NCBI RefSeq assembly: GCF_000583655.1 | Contig: NZ_BAKI01000003.1 | Span: forward strand, 1-64,000 | Length of the DNA stretch: 64,000 nt | From: Lentilactobacillus farraginis DSM 18382 = JCM 14108 | Lineage (GTDB): Bacteria > Bacillota > Bacilli > Lactobacillales > Lactobacillaceae | Direction of reading: 5' to 3' | Part shown: positions 45,754 to 53,988 of the stretch, piece by piece | How positions within the stretch are numbered: position 1 is the first letter of the stretch | Layout of the letters: each line of letters opens with the position of its first letter | Notes under the pieces: model-generated | Databases searched by the model: none | What the model saw: the letters and a program-made list of their open reading frames with translations, nothing else | What the model was told of the DNA's origin: nothing | Translations under genes and position numbers: made by a program

Positions 45754-45775
45754 CCCAATTACTTTTGACTTAAAT

Positions 45776-46402
45776 CTATTGCTTAACGGTCATAAACGAC
45801 TTGTCCGGAATTCGAATTAAGCTGAACCGATCGGCTTGTCGGCCGGCGTGCAGTCCAATACCATTAACCCAATTCTTCTTGTAGGTCGTTGTCACTGTAG
45901 CGACCCAAGCATGTTGATAACGATTATCCAAGTGGTTTAACCATTTTTTATTCCAATCGTAGGCCTGCGCCTGAACGTTGAGATTGGACTTACCATAAAC
46001 AACGGTCGCGTTGTTACTATCGGTTTGATACTTACGCCCTTCAACATAGTATGTATATCGTTGAATTGGTTTTCGACCGTTTCCGTTGTTTACCGTGACA
46101 TAATCGGACTGATTGGGCTTATAGCGAACAATCAGCGGCTTGTAAGAATAGCTGATTCGAACCGCATTTTGATTGAGCTTTTTAACATCTTGGAAGAAGG
46201 TCGTGTAAGCCATCCCCCAAAATACCAGCAAAAACACAATCAGTTCACCGCAGGAAATCCAGAAATTTTGCCAGGTAAAGGTCTTCTTTTCTCGAACGAT
46301 CAATTTCAGGCGCCGACTGCGCATATTGTGAATCATCCAAACTAAATAAATGAACAGAATCAGCCAGAGGGCCATTCCGATTAAATTCCAGGTGGATTTC
46401 AT
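45776..46402 (-). CDS. LVIS_2131-family membrane protein
   Basis: About 208 residues. Two membrane segments near the N-terminus (about 7-25 and 44-66), then an extracellular beta-rich domain with KPIQRYTYYVEGRKYQTD. The sequence fits the LVIS_2131 family, of unknown function and known from lactobacilli. ATG 46402 is 11 nt after AAGGGG; a TTG eight codons up overlaps the site. Confidence 0.78.
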   Translation of the reverse strand: MKSTWNLIGMALWLILFIYLVWMIHNMRSRRLKLIVREKKTFTWQNFWISCGELIVFLLVFWGMAYTTFFQDVKKLNQNAVRISYSYKPLIVRYKPNQSDYVTVNNGNGRKPIQRYTYYVEGRKYQTDSNNATVVYGKSNLNVQAQAYDWNKKWLNHLDNRYQHAWVATVTTTYKKNWVNGIGLHAGRQADRFSLIRIPDKSFMTVKQ

Positions 46403-46474
46403 CGTTTTCAATTCCCCTTTTAACAATAATTATGATTTCAGTGTACACTAATAGAGAGAAGAGTGCTAGAAATA

Positions 46475-46492
46475 GTGTGCGGAGCAGTCCTA
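46475..46492 (+). repeat. Minimal remnant of the palindromic repeat
   Basis: GTGTGCGGAGCAGTCCTA is exactly the two ends of a unit joined with the whole interior missing. Confidence 0.75.
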
Positions 46493-46523
46493 CACCAACT
46501 TCCAAACCAAGAGGTGATCCCCC

Positions 46524-47462
46524 ATGTGTACCAGTCTCACTTTACAAACATTGAACAACCATGCTTTGCTTGCCCGGACAATGGATTTTCCGGTTCAAGC
46601 TGCTTGGAAACCGACCTTGATTAATCGGCCTTATTATGAAACCGCTTTATCGGGAACTCGATCAATTAAGTATCCCTATATTGGCGGCGGACGAAACGAA
46701 GGCAATCATCAAATTCTGGTCGCCGACGGTGTTAACACTCAAGGTCTCAGTTGCGCGGAATTAATGTTTCCGCTCAAAGCCCATTATCTGGAAAACCCGG
46801 TGGCCGACAAATTGAATCTCACGCCTCAGGACTTCCTGCCTTGGGTGTTGGGCGAACATGCGTCATTGGCTGAAGTAAAAGCCGATTTAAGTAACGTTGC
46901 AATTATCGGCCGCAATTGGCTGGCCGGCAACGAAGTCTTTTCATTTCATTGGATTCTGGCTGATCCGTCAGGCCAAACACTGATCATCGAACCCACCGTC
47001 AACGGCCTCGAAGTAATTGCTGATTCAATCGGTGTTTTGACCAATTCACCAACTTATCCTGAGCACATGCAGCGCTTGGCCAAATCGCTTCAATCAACGG
47101 GACGCTTGGCCGACCTAAAAAAAGCCAGCCAAAAAATTGTCTTAACGCAAACATTTCCAACTGCCACAAATACGCCCACAACCCGTTTTCTAGTGACAGC
47201 TATCAATAAATTGGGTGCGCAGCCAAGTCGTAACCAATTTGAAGCCCGCAATCGACTATTCAACGATTTAGCCACAGTTGCCATCCCCTATAAACCATCA
47301 ATGAATCAACACCCTAACTACAATTACACCCACTATATTTCGGTTCTCGACGTCACCAACCAAACTTACTATTTCAGGTACCATGATACCAAACAGGTTT
47401 ACAGCTATTCATTGGCTGCCGAATTAGCGCAACATCCCGATGAAAACCTATTTCTCGTCTAA
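46524..47462 (+). CDS. Choloylglycine hydrolase / penicillin V acylase family Ntn-hydrolase
   Basis: Hydrolyses a linear amide bond (bile-salt or acyl-amino-acid type). A 312-residue Ntn-hydrolase whose Met1 would be removed to expose nucleophile Cys2. Arg18 and Asp21 (LLARTMDF), the Asn of VLTNSPTYPEH and an Arg in TPTTRFLV are the expected catalytic residues. Bile-salt hydrolase and penicillin acylase cannot be told apart safely from sequence. AGAGGTG precedes ATG. Its end overlaps the converging HAD gene by 15 bp. Confidence 0.85.
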   Translation: MCTSLTLQTLNNHALLARTMDFPVQAAWKPTLINRPYYETALSGTRSIKYPYIGGGRNEGNHQILVADGVNTQGLSCAELMFPLKAHYLENPVADKLNLTPQDFLPWVLGEHASLAEVKADLSNVAIIGRNWLAGNEVFSFHWILADPSGQTLIIEPTVNGLEVIADSIGVLTNSPTYPEHMQRLAKSLQSTGRLADLKKASQKIVLTQTFPTATNTPTTRFLVTAINKLGAQPSRNQFEARNRLFNDLATVAIPYKPSMNQHPNYNYTHYISVLDVTNQTYYFRYHDTKQVYSYSLAAELAQHPDENLFLV

Positions 47463-48260
47463 GTACCGGTCAATTTGCGATTGAACGCCCGCTTCATCAT
47501 TGGTTAGATCGGTTACCCGATCAACTTTGGCCAACAAATCCGTGGCAGCATTTTTCATCGCGTAGCCTTCTCCAGCGGCGTTAACCATCTCAAAATCATT
47601 GCCATTATCGCCAAAGGCCGCCACGTTCTCAAATGATAGCTGCCAATCAGCCAACAGGGTTTGAATACCGGTTAATTTGGTGACACCGGCATTCATGATG
47701 TCCAAGCCGTTCATCCCGGAAGAGGTCGCGCTGAGCCGGCCACTAAACTTATGATTAAATTCATTTTGCCGTTCCAAGACACCGCCGCTTTCCCAAGTAA
47801 TATCAATCTTATAAATTGAATCAAAGATTAAGCGAAGGTCCTTGGCCGATTGCATATTTTCATAGAAATACTTCGAAGCCTGAAAACGTTTGGACTGACT
47901 TGGCAGGTTGCAATAAGTCCCGTTTTTACCAACTAAAATAATTTCGGCACCAAAGAAGTTCGGCGTTGTCAGCAGCCAATCAAGTGCCTGCTTAAGAACC
48001 AAGTGGTCAATAATATCTTCCGATACAATGACCCCACGCTCGTCAATAACCAGCGCGCCATTGTTACAAACATACGAAATTGGACCGGAAATATTTTTAA
48101 ACGTTCCCAACAGGTGTTGATATTGATTACTGCTGGCGGAAATAAAATGCATTTGCTTTTGCGTCATTCGGTTTAATTGGTCTTGAAATCTGACTTCATC
48201 AAAAGTTCCCTTTTCATTTAAAAAGGTCCCATCCATATCGGTTGCAATTACTTTAATCAC
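47448..48260 (-). CDS. Cof-type HAD phosphatase
   Basis: A 270-residue sugar-phosphate-type phosphatase. Motif I is ATDMDGTF with Asp nucleophile, motif II SASSNQ, and motif IV AFGDNGNDFEMV. The Cof/YidA-like C2 cap lies between. It is cytoplasmic and probably dephosphorylates a sugar phosphate or flavin mononucleotide. It converges on and overlaps the Ntn-hydrolase gene. Confidence 0.88.
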   Translation of the reverse strand: MIKVIATDMDGTFLNEKGTFDEVRFQDQLNRMTQKQMHFISASSNQYQHLLGTFKNISGPISYVCNNGALVIDERGVIVSEDIIDHLVLKQALDWLLTTPNFFGAEIILVGKNGTYCNLPSQSKRFQASKYFYENMQSAKDLRLIFDSIYKIDITWESGGVLERQNEFNHKFSGRLSATSSGMNGLDIMNAGVTKLTGIQTLLADWQLSFENVAAFGDNGNDFEMVNAAGEGYAMKNAATDLLAKVDRVTDLTNDEAGVQSQIDRYLDEK

Positions 48261-48339
48261 GTTAACGCTCCTGACTATTATTAGTTTTAATCGGTCTTTT
48301 GATTACGACCACATCTTAATTTTAAAGGTTTTCTACTGT

Positions 48340-48368
48340 TTGTAAAACGATTTTATATTTAGTATACT
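48340..48368 (+). promoter_or_regulatory. Promoter of the ykoEDC operon
   Basis: TTGTAA, 17 bp, TATACT; the transcript begins just ahead of the TPP riboswitch. Confidence 0.75.
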
Positions 48369-48378
48369 AGTCGATGAT

Positions 48379-48470
48379 GATACAACCTATCTGGGGTGCC
48401 TTTAGGCTGAGAGAAACCCATCGAACCTGATCTGGATAATACCAGCGAAGGGAGCATATTCCGTTGTGTA
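48379..48470 (+). promoter_or_regulatory. TPP riboswitch (THI element)
   Basis: GGGGTGCC...GGCTGAGAGA, then ACCTGATCTGGATAATACCAGCG and AAGGGA match the thiamine pyrophosphate aptamer in order. Arms ACAAC / GTTGT close it. Thiamine pyrophosphate would promote formation of the terminator that follows. Confidence 0.95.
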
Positions 48471-48500
48471 CGAAATGGATGAAGCGAATTGATGACTTTC

Positions 48501-48533
48501 GAGGCTGGGACATCTTGTCCGAGCCTCTTTTTG
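48501..48533 (+). terminator. Riboswitch expression-platform terminator
   Basis: GAGGCTGGGAC pairs with GTCCGAGCCTC, then T5, 30 nt after the aptamer. Confidence 0.9.
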
Positions 48534-48715
48534 CTTACAATGCTTATCCGACAAGATTCCTGGTTTTATTTGCAATTTTTTAATTATCATTTTCTCACCT
48601 GATTGTCACACCAATAGAGGGGCGTATCCAATTTGGTTACCCACTACCCATCATTTTTGGGTTGACGGCTTTGACCAAACTGTTTCACAAACTACTTTTA
48701 TTGGAGGTCTTTTTT

Positions 48716-49306
48716 ATGGAAAACAAGACACAAACAAGCAACCATCAGCATCAAAGTAAATGGACACTGCGAAACATTATTTTGATTGCGTTGATTGCTA
48801 TTTTTTGTGGCATCATTTTTTGGGGAATCGGATTTCTCTATACAGCTTTAACTGTCGCATTAACGCCAATTGGTGCCGCACCATTCGCCAATGATATCCT
48901 GATGGGGCTTTGGTGCATGGCCGGTCCATTAACCGGGTTTCTCATTCGAACAGCCGGCTCGGCTTTTCTTGGTGAATTTCTGGGTGCGGCTGTTGAAGTC
49001 TTTCTCGGTGGTCAATGGGGTGCCGGTGCCTTTATTTCCGGACTGGTTCAAGGAGTCGGCTCCGAGCTTGGCTTTACTCTCACCGGATACAAACGCTACG
49101 ACTGGGTATCACTCAACGCGTCAATTTTAACAACTGTAATTGTAACCTTTGCATGGGATATGTATAAAAATGGTTATAACAAGTTTGCGTTGCCGTTGTT
49201 AATCGGTCTGTTTGTAACCCGCTATATTTCAACCTTCATTTTTGGCGGTATTCTCACCAAAATGATTGTTAAATTACTGGATCGTAGTAATGCATTTAGT
49301 TTATAG
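48716..49306 (+). CDS. ykoE: YkoE, S component for a thiamine precursor
   Basis: A 196-residue ECF substrate-binding membrane subunit with about five membrane segments. GLWCMAGPLTGFLIRTAGSAFLGE and GGQWGAGAFISGLVQGVGSE are YkoE hallmarks. YkoE with YkoD and YkoC is thought to import hydroxymethylpyrimidine or thiamine, in line with the TPP riboswitch. GGAGG precedes ATG 48716; 18 more codons upstream are open without a site. Confidence 0.92.
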   Translation: MENKTQTSNHQHQSKWTLRNIILIALIAIFCGIIFWGIGFLYTALTVALTPIGAAPFANDILMGLWCMAGPLTGFLIRTAGSAFLGEFLGAAVEVFLGGQWGAGAFISGLVQGVGSELGFTLTGYKRYDWVSLNASILTTVIVTFAWDMYKNGYNKFALPLLIGLFVTRYISTFIFGGILTKMIVKLLDRSNAFSL

Positions 49307-49321
49307 ATAGAGGTTTTGGCT

Positions 49322-50752
49322 ATGACTGACGTATCGATTACCGACTTCACCTATCAATACCCAAAAAGTGAAACCAAGGTGTTAAATAATCTCAACCTGA
49401 CGTTTAAACATAATCATTTCTCACTGCTCTCCGGTCCGTCCGGAAGTGGGAAATCAACGCTTCTTTACTTTATCGCCGGACTATATCCAAGATTTATCGG
49501 CAATGACGCGACGGGAACTATTAAATTTGGTCAAACCAACCTCAAAGACATCCCGCTAAATCAAATCAGCCGGCAAGTGGCGATGATGTTTCAAAACCCC
49601 AACCAGCAATTTGCGATGGATACCGTTATCCACGAAATGACCTTTGTCTTGGAAAATATCCGTACTGAACCGGCCAAAATGGACGCCATTATCGATCAGG
49701 CACTAACTTTCTGTGGCATTCAACAGCTTAAAAGCCGGATAATCAATACGCTGTCCGGCGGTGAGAAGCAGCGGGTCGCCCTGGCCTGCATTGTCGCGAT
49801 GGATACACCGGTGATTGTCCTTGACGAACCCTTTGCCAGTATCGACCCCGGTTCACGAATCGATTTGATTCATAAACTAAAAGAACTGCAGGAAAAACAC
49901 GGTAAAACTATTATTCTGGCCGATCACGATTTGGGTAATTATCAGGGTATTATCGACGAATTTTACTACTTAGATCCCAAAAGCCACCGAATCAACCTGC
50001 TGAATCAGCAGGAAGCGCAACATTTCTTTGATAATTTCGAATCTACCCAAACGATCAACAAGCAACTGAACCTACCGCCAAAGACCGATGCGCAATCAAT
50101 CTTAAAGTTGCGAGATTTCAAACTGTCACCACACGATTCATTGCTGCTGAAACTGGATCACTTTAATTTTTACAAACAAAAAACGACGTTGATTACCGGT
50201 GCCAACGGGATTGGTAAATCAACTTTGTTTAATGCTCTGACAAAATTGCTCCCCTATACCGGCACAATCTTATATACAGACAAAAATATTAAAAAGATTA
50301 AGCCCTTAAACTATGCAAAGAACGTCACCTTGCTGTTTCAGGATGCCGAAAACCAATTTTTAAACGTCACTGTTAAAGAGGAACTTGACCTTTCATTTGC
50401 CAACCGATTTAATCAGGATTATACCCATGAGCAGGTTGAGCAAATGCTGACCAAATTGGATATGCAGGGACGTGATGACCAAGTCGTCTACTCGCTGAGT
50501 GAAGGTCAAAAGAAGAAACTGCAAATCGTTGAAATGCTCATCATGAATCCGCCCGTTCTGCTGTTGGACGAACCATTCAAGGGGCTTGATTATAAATCCC
50601 TGCGACTAATTACCGGTTTTTTGGAAACCGCCAAAACCAAATACGGGCAAACCCAAATTGTTATCTCACACCAACTCTCCGGGCTGGAAGACTTAATTGA
50701 TTACCACGCCCACTTTGAAAACCAAAATCTGACTTACCAGGGGGTTATCTAA
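49322..50752 (+). CDS. ykoD: YkoD, double ECF ATPase
   Basis: A 476-residue protein with two ABC ATPase domains that energises the YkoE transporter. The first domain has GPSGSGKST and LSGGEKQR, the second GANGIGKST and LSEGQKKK with VLLLDEP. ATG 49322 is 8 nt after GAGG, and a TTG two codons up is in frame. Its stop is followed at once by the start of ykoC. Confidence 0.92.
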   Translation: MTDVSITDFTYQYPKSETKVLNNLNLTFKHNHFSLLSGPSGSGKSTLLYFIAGLYPRFIGNDATGTIKFGQTNLKDIPLNQISRQVAMMFQNPNQQFAMDTVIHEMTFVLENIRTEPAKMDAIIDQALTFCGIQQLKSRIINTLSGGEKQRVALACIVAMDTPVIVLDEPFASIDPGSRIDLIHKLKELQEKHGKTIILADHDLGNYQGIIDEFYYLDPKSHRINLLNQQEAQHFFDNFESTQTINKQLNLPPKTDAQSILKLRDFKLSPHDSLLLKLDHFNFYKQKTTLITGANGIGKSTLFNALTKLLPYTGTILYTDKNIKKIKPLNYAKNVTLLFQDAENQFLNVTVKEELDLSFANRFNQDYTHEQVEQMLTKLDMQGRDDQVVYSLSEGQKKKLQIVEMLIMNPPVLLLDEPFKGLDYKSLRLITGFLETAKTKYGQTQIVISHQLSGLEDLIDYHAHFENQNLTYQGVI

Positions 50753-51406
50753 TTGAATCCCGGAATGAAATTATTATTAGTTGTCCTGATTGCACTGGAA
50801 ATTTCGTTTACGCAAAGTCTGATCGTCAATGTGATCCTCATTGCCGTCAGCTTTGCCTATGTCATGGTTAAACGGATGAATTTCAAGACGCTGTTTCTGC
50901 TTGTTTTTTGGCCGCTCTTTCCTGCTTTGGGATTATTTGTATCCCAATGGCTGTACGGCTCTGCCGGCATTCATTTTGCCTGGGTGCTGTTTACCCGAAT
51001 CTACGCGTACGTCTTTTTAGGGGCCACATTCACGCTGACAAGCAGTATTACCGACCTGTCGCTTACGCTGGAGCAAGACTTTCGGTTACCGTCAAAATTC
51101 GCCTATGGCGTTTTAGCGGCCTTTAACTTAATGCCCAAAATCAGGGAAGAAGTTCAAATTATCAAAACCTCAGCGCTAATGCGTGGTGAAGTCTTTCACG
51201 TCTGGTCTCCCCGACTTTACTTCAAAGCGATTCTTTCTTCGATTCAGTGGTCGCAAAATTTGGCAGAAGCCATGACGTCCCACGGCTTTGTGGAAGACGA
51301 ACCACGAACCCATTATAAAGTAATCCGCATCACCGCACTCGATTGGACTGTGTTTATTGTGCTGCTGATTGCCGTTCAGGTAATGTTGTTTTTGATTCGA
51401 TATTAG
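50753..51406 (+). CDS. ykoC: YkoC, ECF transmembrane coupling protein
   Basis: A 217-residue EcfT-type membrane protein with about five membrane segments and the coupling-helix motif KTSALMRGEV (Ala-Arg-Gly type). TTG start lies directly after the ykoD stop and 9 nt after AGGGGG. It completes the dedicated thiamine-precursor transporter. Palindromic repeats start right after it. Confidence 0.9.
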   Translation: MNPGMKLLLVVLIALEISFTQSLIVNVILIAVSFAYVMVKRMNFKTLFLLVFWPLFPALGLFVSQWLYGSAGIHFAWVLFTRIYAYVFLGATFTLTSSITDLSLTLEQDFRLPSKFAYGVLAAFNLMPKIREEVQIIKTSALMRGEVFHVWSPRLYFKAILSSIQWSQNLAEAMTSHGFVEDEPRTHYKVIRITALDWTVFIVLLIAVQVMLFLIRY

Positions 51407-51408
51407 TG

Positions 51409-51681
51409 CTAATCGTTTTGCGCCGCACACTTTTCTAGGACTGCTGCACTAAGCAATGCCACTGCATATAAGACGTCGATTCAAAAAATCCAAAACCGGG
51501 ATTTCCTGAATCGAGTCTTATATTCCGGGCATTAATCGCTTAGCTCCGCACACTTTCTAGGACTGCTCCTCAAAACAGCACCGCTCCACATAAGGGATTA
51601 AACCGAAAAATCCAAAACCGGGATTTCCCGTTTTAACGCCTTATGCCCCGGGCATTAATCGCTTAGCTCCGCACACTTTTC
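51409..51681 (-). repeat. Palindromic repeat array 4 (two full units and one partial)
   Basis: A partial end (51409-51430), then units at about 51437-51552 and 51558-51681 in the same orientation as array 1. Inner arms are TCGATTCA/TGAATCGA and the different AAACCGAAAAATCC/GGGATTTCCCGTTTT. It fills the whole gap after ykoC up to the promoter of the next gene. Confidence 0.88.
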
Positions 51682-51733
51682 CTTTTTGCCTTATAATTAA
51701 CTTAATAAGAGGAAGTGAAAGAGGGCGGTTTTT

Positions 51734-52048
51734 ATGCGGGCAAATCAATTTGCATTCGCGTTTGGTATCTTTGCTTTAATTGTTGGTGCCATTGTTGACC
51801 TTTATGGTGTTTTCAATCAGTTTGGGACAATTGACAGTGCTCAGGAAGTGTTGATCGGCAGCTTTATTTTAGGAATCGGGTTGGCTTTTCTGTCCATTCC
51901 CAACCGATTGGAACGCTACATCGTTCAGGGAATTATTGGTATCGGCGTTTTTTATTATTTTTACATTCAGAACAATAACTTTTGGATTGCCCTGATTATC
52001 GCCGTTATTTTAGTTGCTTTATTGGAGTATGGCTTGAAACATCGTTAA
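51734..52048 (+). CDS. Small membrane protein
   Basis: 104 residues with about four hydrophobic segments; no known motif. GAGGGCGG precedes ATG. It is followed 75 bp later by another small gene that has its own ribosome site. Confidence 0.72.
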   Translation: MRANQFAFAFGIFALIVGAIVDLYGVFNQFGTIDSAQEVLIGSFILGIGLAFLSIPNRLERYIVQGIIGIGVFYYFYIQNNNFWIALIIAVILVALLEYGLKHR

Positions 52049-52122
52049 TTTTATGTCCGTTTCACATATTATTGCTATAATAGAACTATAGCAGTTCGAG
52101 TCTTACAATGGAGGAATTTAGA

Positions 52123-52305
52123 ATGGCAGAACAGTTTAGTACTTTAGCAGAAGATATCATCAACTATCAAAAGAAAAATGACATGCCAGACACACAATTA
52201 GCATTCAATTTACGAATTTCCGTAGAACGCCTCCACGATATCAAGTCGATGGAAACTCAACCAACCCCCGAGGAAAAGAAAATTATCGAAGACTTCGTTC
52301 GGTAA
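52123..52305 (+). CDS. LBP_cg2779-family small protein
   Basis: A 60-residue, helical, probably helix-turn-helix-like protein (FSTLAEDIINYQKKNDMPDT, then QLAFNLRISVERLHDIKSME). It fits the LBP_cg2779 family from lactobacilli, of unknown function. ATG 52123 follows GGAGG at 8 nt. Confidence 0.75.
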   Translation: MAEQFSTLAEDIINYQKKNDMPDTQLAFNLRISVERLHDIKSMETQPTPEEKKIIEDFVR

Positions 52306-52346
52306 AGAACCGAACCCGGTTAGTCCATTGTTTCCAAATAATTAAA

Positions 52347-52384
52347 AAAGTCACGATAGCTTAACGTTATCGTGGCTTTCTTTT
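52347..52384. terminator. Bidirectional terminator
   Basis: AAAAGTCACGATA pairs with TATCGTGGCTTTCTTTT between converging genes. Confidence 0.85.
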
Positions 52385-52389
52385 ATCTT

Positions 52390-53256
52390 CTACTTAGCCG
52401 GTTCTTTAAATAATCCGCGAACCTGCTTCTCCAGTGAAGGCACCGGTTTTCGCAAAACGTCCGCCAAATCCGTCGTCTCTTCTTCCAAGTCATGGTTTCG
52501 AATTAACTTTTGAATCATCGTCATCGCCGCATCAACTTTGTCAGGGACATACTTTCTTAAGTTAGCCATAAATTCATCATCAGAAACACTGGCAATTTCA
52601 AAATCCTTACCGGTTACTCTTTGAAGAACTTTGGCCAAATCATCATAACTGTGCATCGGCCCGGCAAATTCATAAACTTCCTTGGGCTGATCGGTTGTTA
52701 ATACCGTAACGGCAGCTTGAGCATATAATTCTTCAGGTGCCCAGCCGACTTTACCGTCGCCGGCTGAATAAACAAATGGTTCACCATTGTTGGCTTCTTC
52801 CACAAAGTTCATTTCATTTTCCAAGTACCAATTGTTACGAAGAAATGCATGGGCAATTCCCGACTTCTTAAGCAAAGTTTCCGTTGCCTTATGGTCGGCT
52901 GCCAGCGGTGCTTCAGTTGTGTCTGCGTGCGGAAAGCTGGTGTAGGCAATAAACTTGACCCCGGCTGCCTTGGCCGCCTGAACGACGTTATTATGCTGGT
53001 CAATTCGTGGCATGACCGCACCGGGTAACGATGAAATAAATAATAATCGATCGACACCTTTTAATGACTCTGTCAGCTGATCCGGATCCTCATAAGTACC
53101 TGGTCGGGCTTCAACATTTTCACCAAAGGTTTTTTTAGCCTTCTCAACGTTTCGGGCAAGGGCCACAATTGAATCCTGTGGCTGAATTAATTTTTGTAAG
53201 TACGAAATTGCATATTTACCAAAGTGACCGGTTGAACCGGTAACGGCGTATTTCAT
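52390..53256 (-). CDS. NmrA-like NAD(P)H-binding oxidoreductase (QOR2/YtfG type)
   Basis: A 288-residue atypical short-chain dehydrogenase. GSTGHFGKYAI binds the nicotinamide cofactor, and KFIAYTSFPHADTT and FLRNNWYLENEMNF match quinone-oxidoreductase-2-like proteins. GAGGGGG lies 8 nt before ATG. Stands alone. Its physiological substrate is unknown. Confidence 0.88.
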   Translation of the reverse strand: MKYAVTGSTGHFGKYAISYLQKLIQPQDSIVALARNVEKAKKTFGENVEARPGTYEDPDQLTESLKGVDRLLFISSLPGAVMPRIDQHNNVVQAAKAAGVKFIAYTSFPHADTTEAPLAADHKATETLLKKSGIAHAFLRNNWYLENEMNFVEEANNGEPFVYSAGDGKVGWAPEELYAQAAVTVLTTDQPKEVYEFAGPMHSYDDLAKVLQRVTGKDFEIASVSDDEFMANLRKYVPDKVDAAMTMIQKLIRNHDLEEETTDLADVLRKPVPSLEKQVRGLFKEPAK

Positions 53257-53359
53257 AAATCAAGACCCCCTCGTGTCTGTTTATTTTAATCAGTTCACGC
53301 CATCGATTATTATAAAACAAGATTCGGCTGGATGTTTAAATGACGACTAACCGCCACCG

Positions 53360-53605
53360 TTACCAATGTTTAAAAAGTCTTTTCCAGAATGAAGCCGACG
53401 AATTCTCTGTCCCCGTCTTCTTTTCTTCACGGTATCGCTGCAGCCCCTCCCGATAAGGATTACTGATCAAGTGGTTCAGCGATGACCGTGAGCCGGTCGT
53501 TTTATCATCTTCCGGTAATTTTCGGTGACAATTCGGGCACGTTTGTGGATTCCCCGTCAGTTTGACTCCACAATATGGGCAAAAAGCAAATTCTTTAACC
53601 GACAT
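53360..53605 (-). CDS. Zinc-ribbon protein
   Basis: 81 residues. Two CxxC pairs (FCPYCG and CPNCHRK) make an N-terminal zinc ribbon; the rest is polar and basic. It starts 5 bp after the stop of the membrane protein at 53611 and is the last gene of a four-gene minus-strand cluster that begins with asparaginase. Confidence 0.78.
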   Translation of the reverse strand: MSVKEFAFCPYCGVKLTGNPQTCPNCHRKLPEDDKTTGSRSSLNHLISNPYREGLQRYREEKKTGTENSSASFWKRLFKHW

Positions 53606-53610
53606 ATCAA

Positions 53611-53976
53611 TTACCTCGATTGCTGCTTGCTTTGATTACGGCTGCGGCGTTTTTGAGCCTCTGTTCGTTCCTGAGCGGCTCCCTGTCGGCGAAGCTGCTC
53701 TTGAAGCTGTTCTTCATGCCGGCGTTTGGCGGCCTCTTCATCTTTTAACTGCTGGCTGATCATTCGAAACTTCCGGGCAGCTAAATTCCACGCCCCCACA
53801 ACCAACAACGCGGCCAAAACAGAATACGGAAAGGTCCACCACGGGAAAAACGACCCATTTGGAAAAATCATCGGGCCAAAAAAGTTATAGACCGCCATCA
53901 AAACAGCAATCATAACAACTGCCTGTAAAGTATCCCGAATCCATTTCGGCAGCTTAAAATTTTTCTTCTGCGCCAT
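53611..53976 (-). CDS. Two-helix membrane protein with basic coiled tail
   Basis: 121 residues: two membrane segments (about 15-33 and 45-64), then a charged helical tail rich in Gln, Arg and Lys (QLKDEEAAKRRHEEQLQEQL). The tail could bind nucleic acid or another protein. It lies 12 bp after the gene at 53989. Function unknown. Confidence 0.75.
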   Translation of the reverse strand: MAQKKNFKLPKWIRDTLQAVVMIAVLMAVYNFFGPMIFPNGSFFPWWTFPYSVLAALLVVGAWNLAARKFRMISQQLKDEEAAKRRHEEQLQEQLRRQGAAQERTEAQKRRSRNQSKQQSR

Positions 53977-53988
53977 TTATGATCCCCC

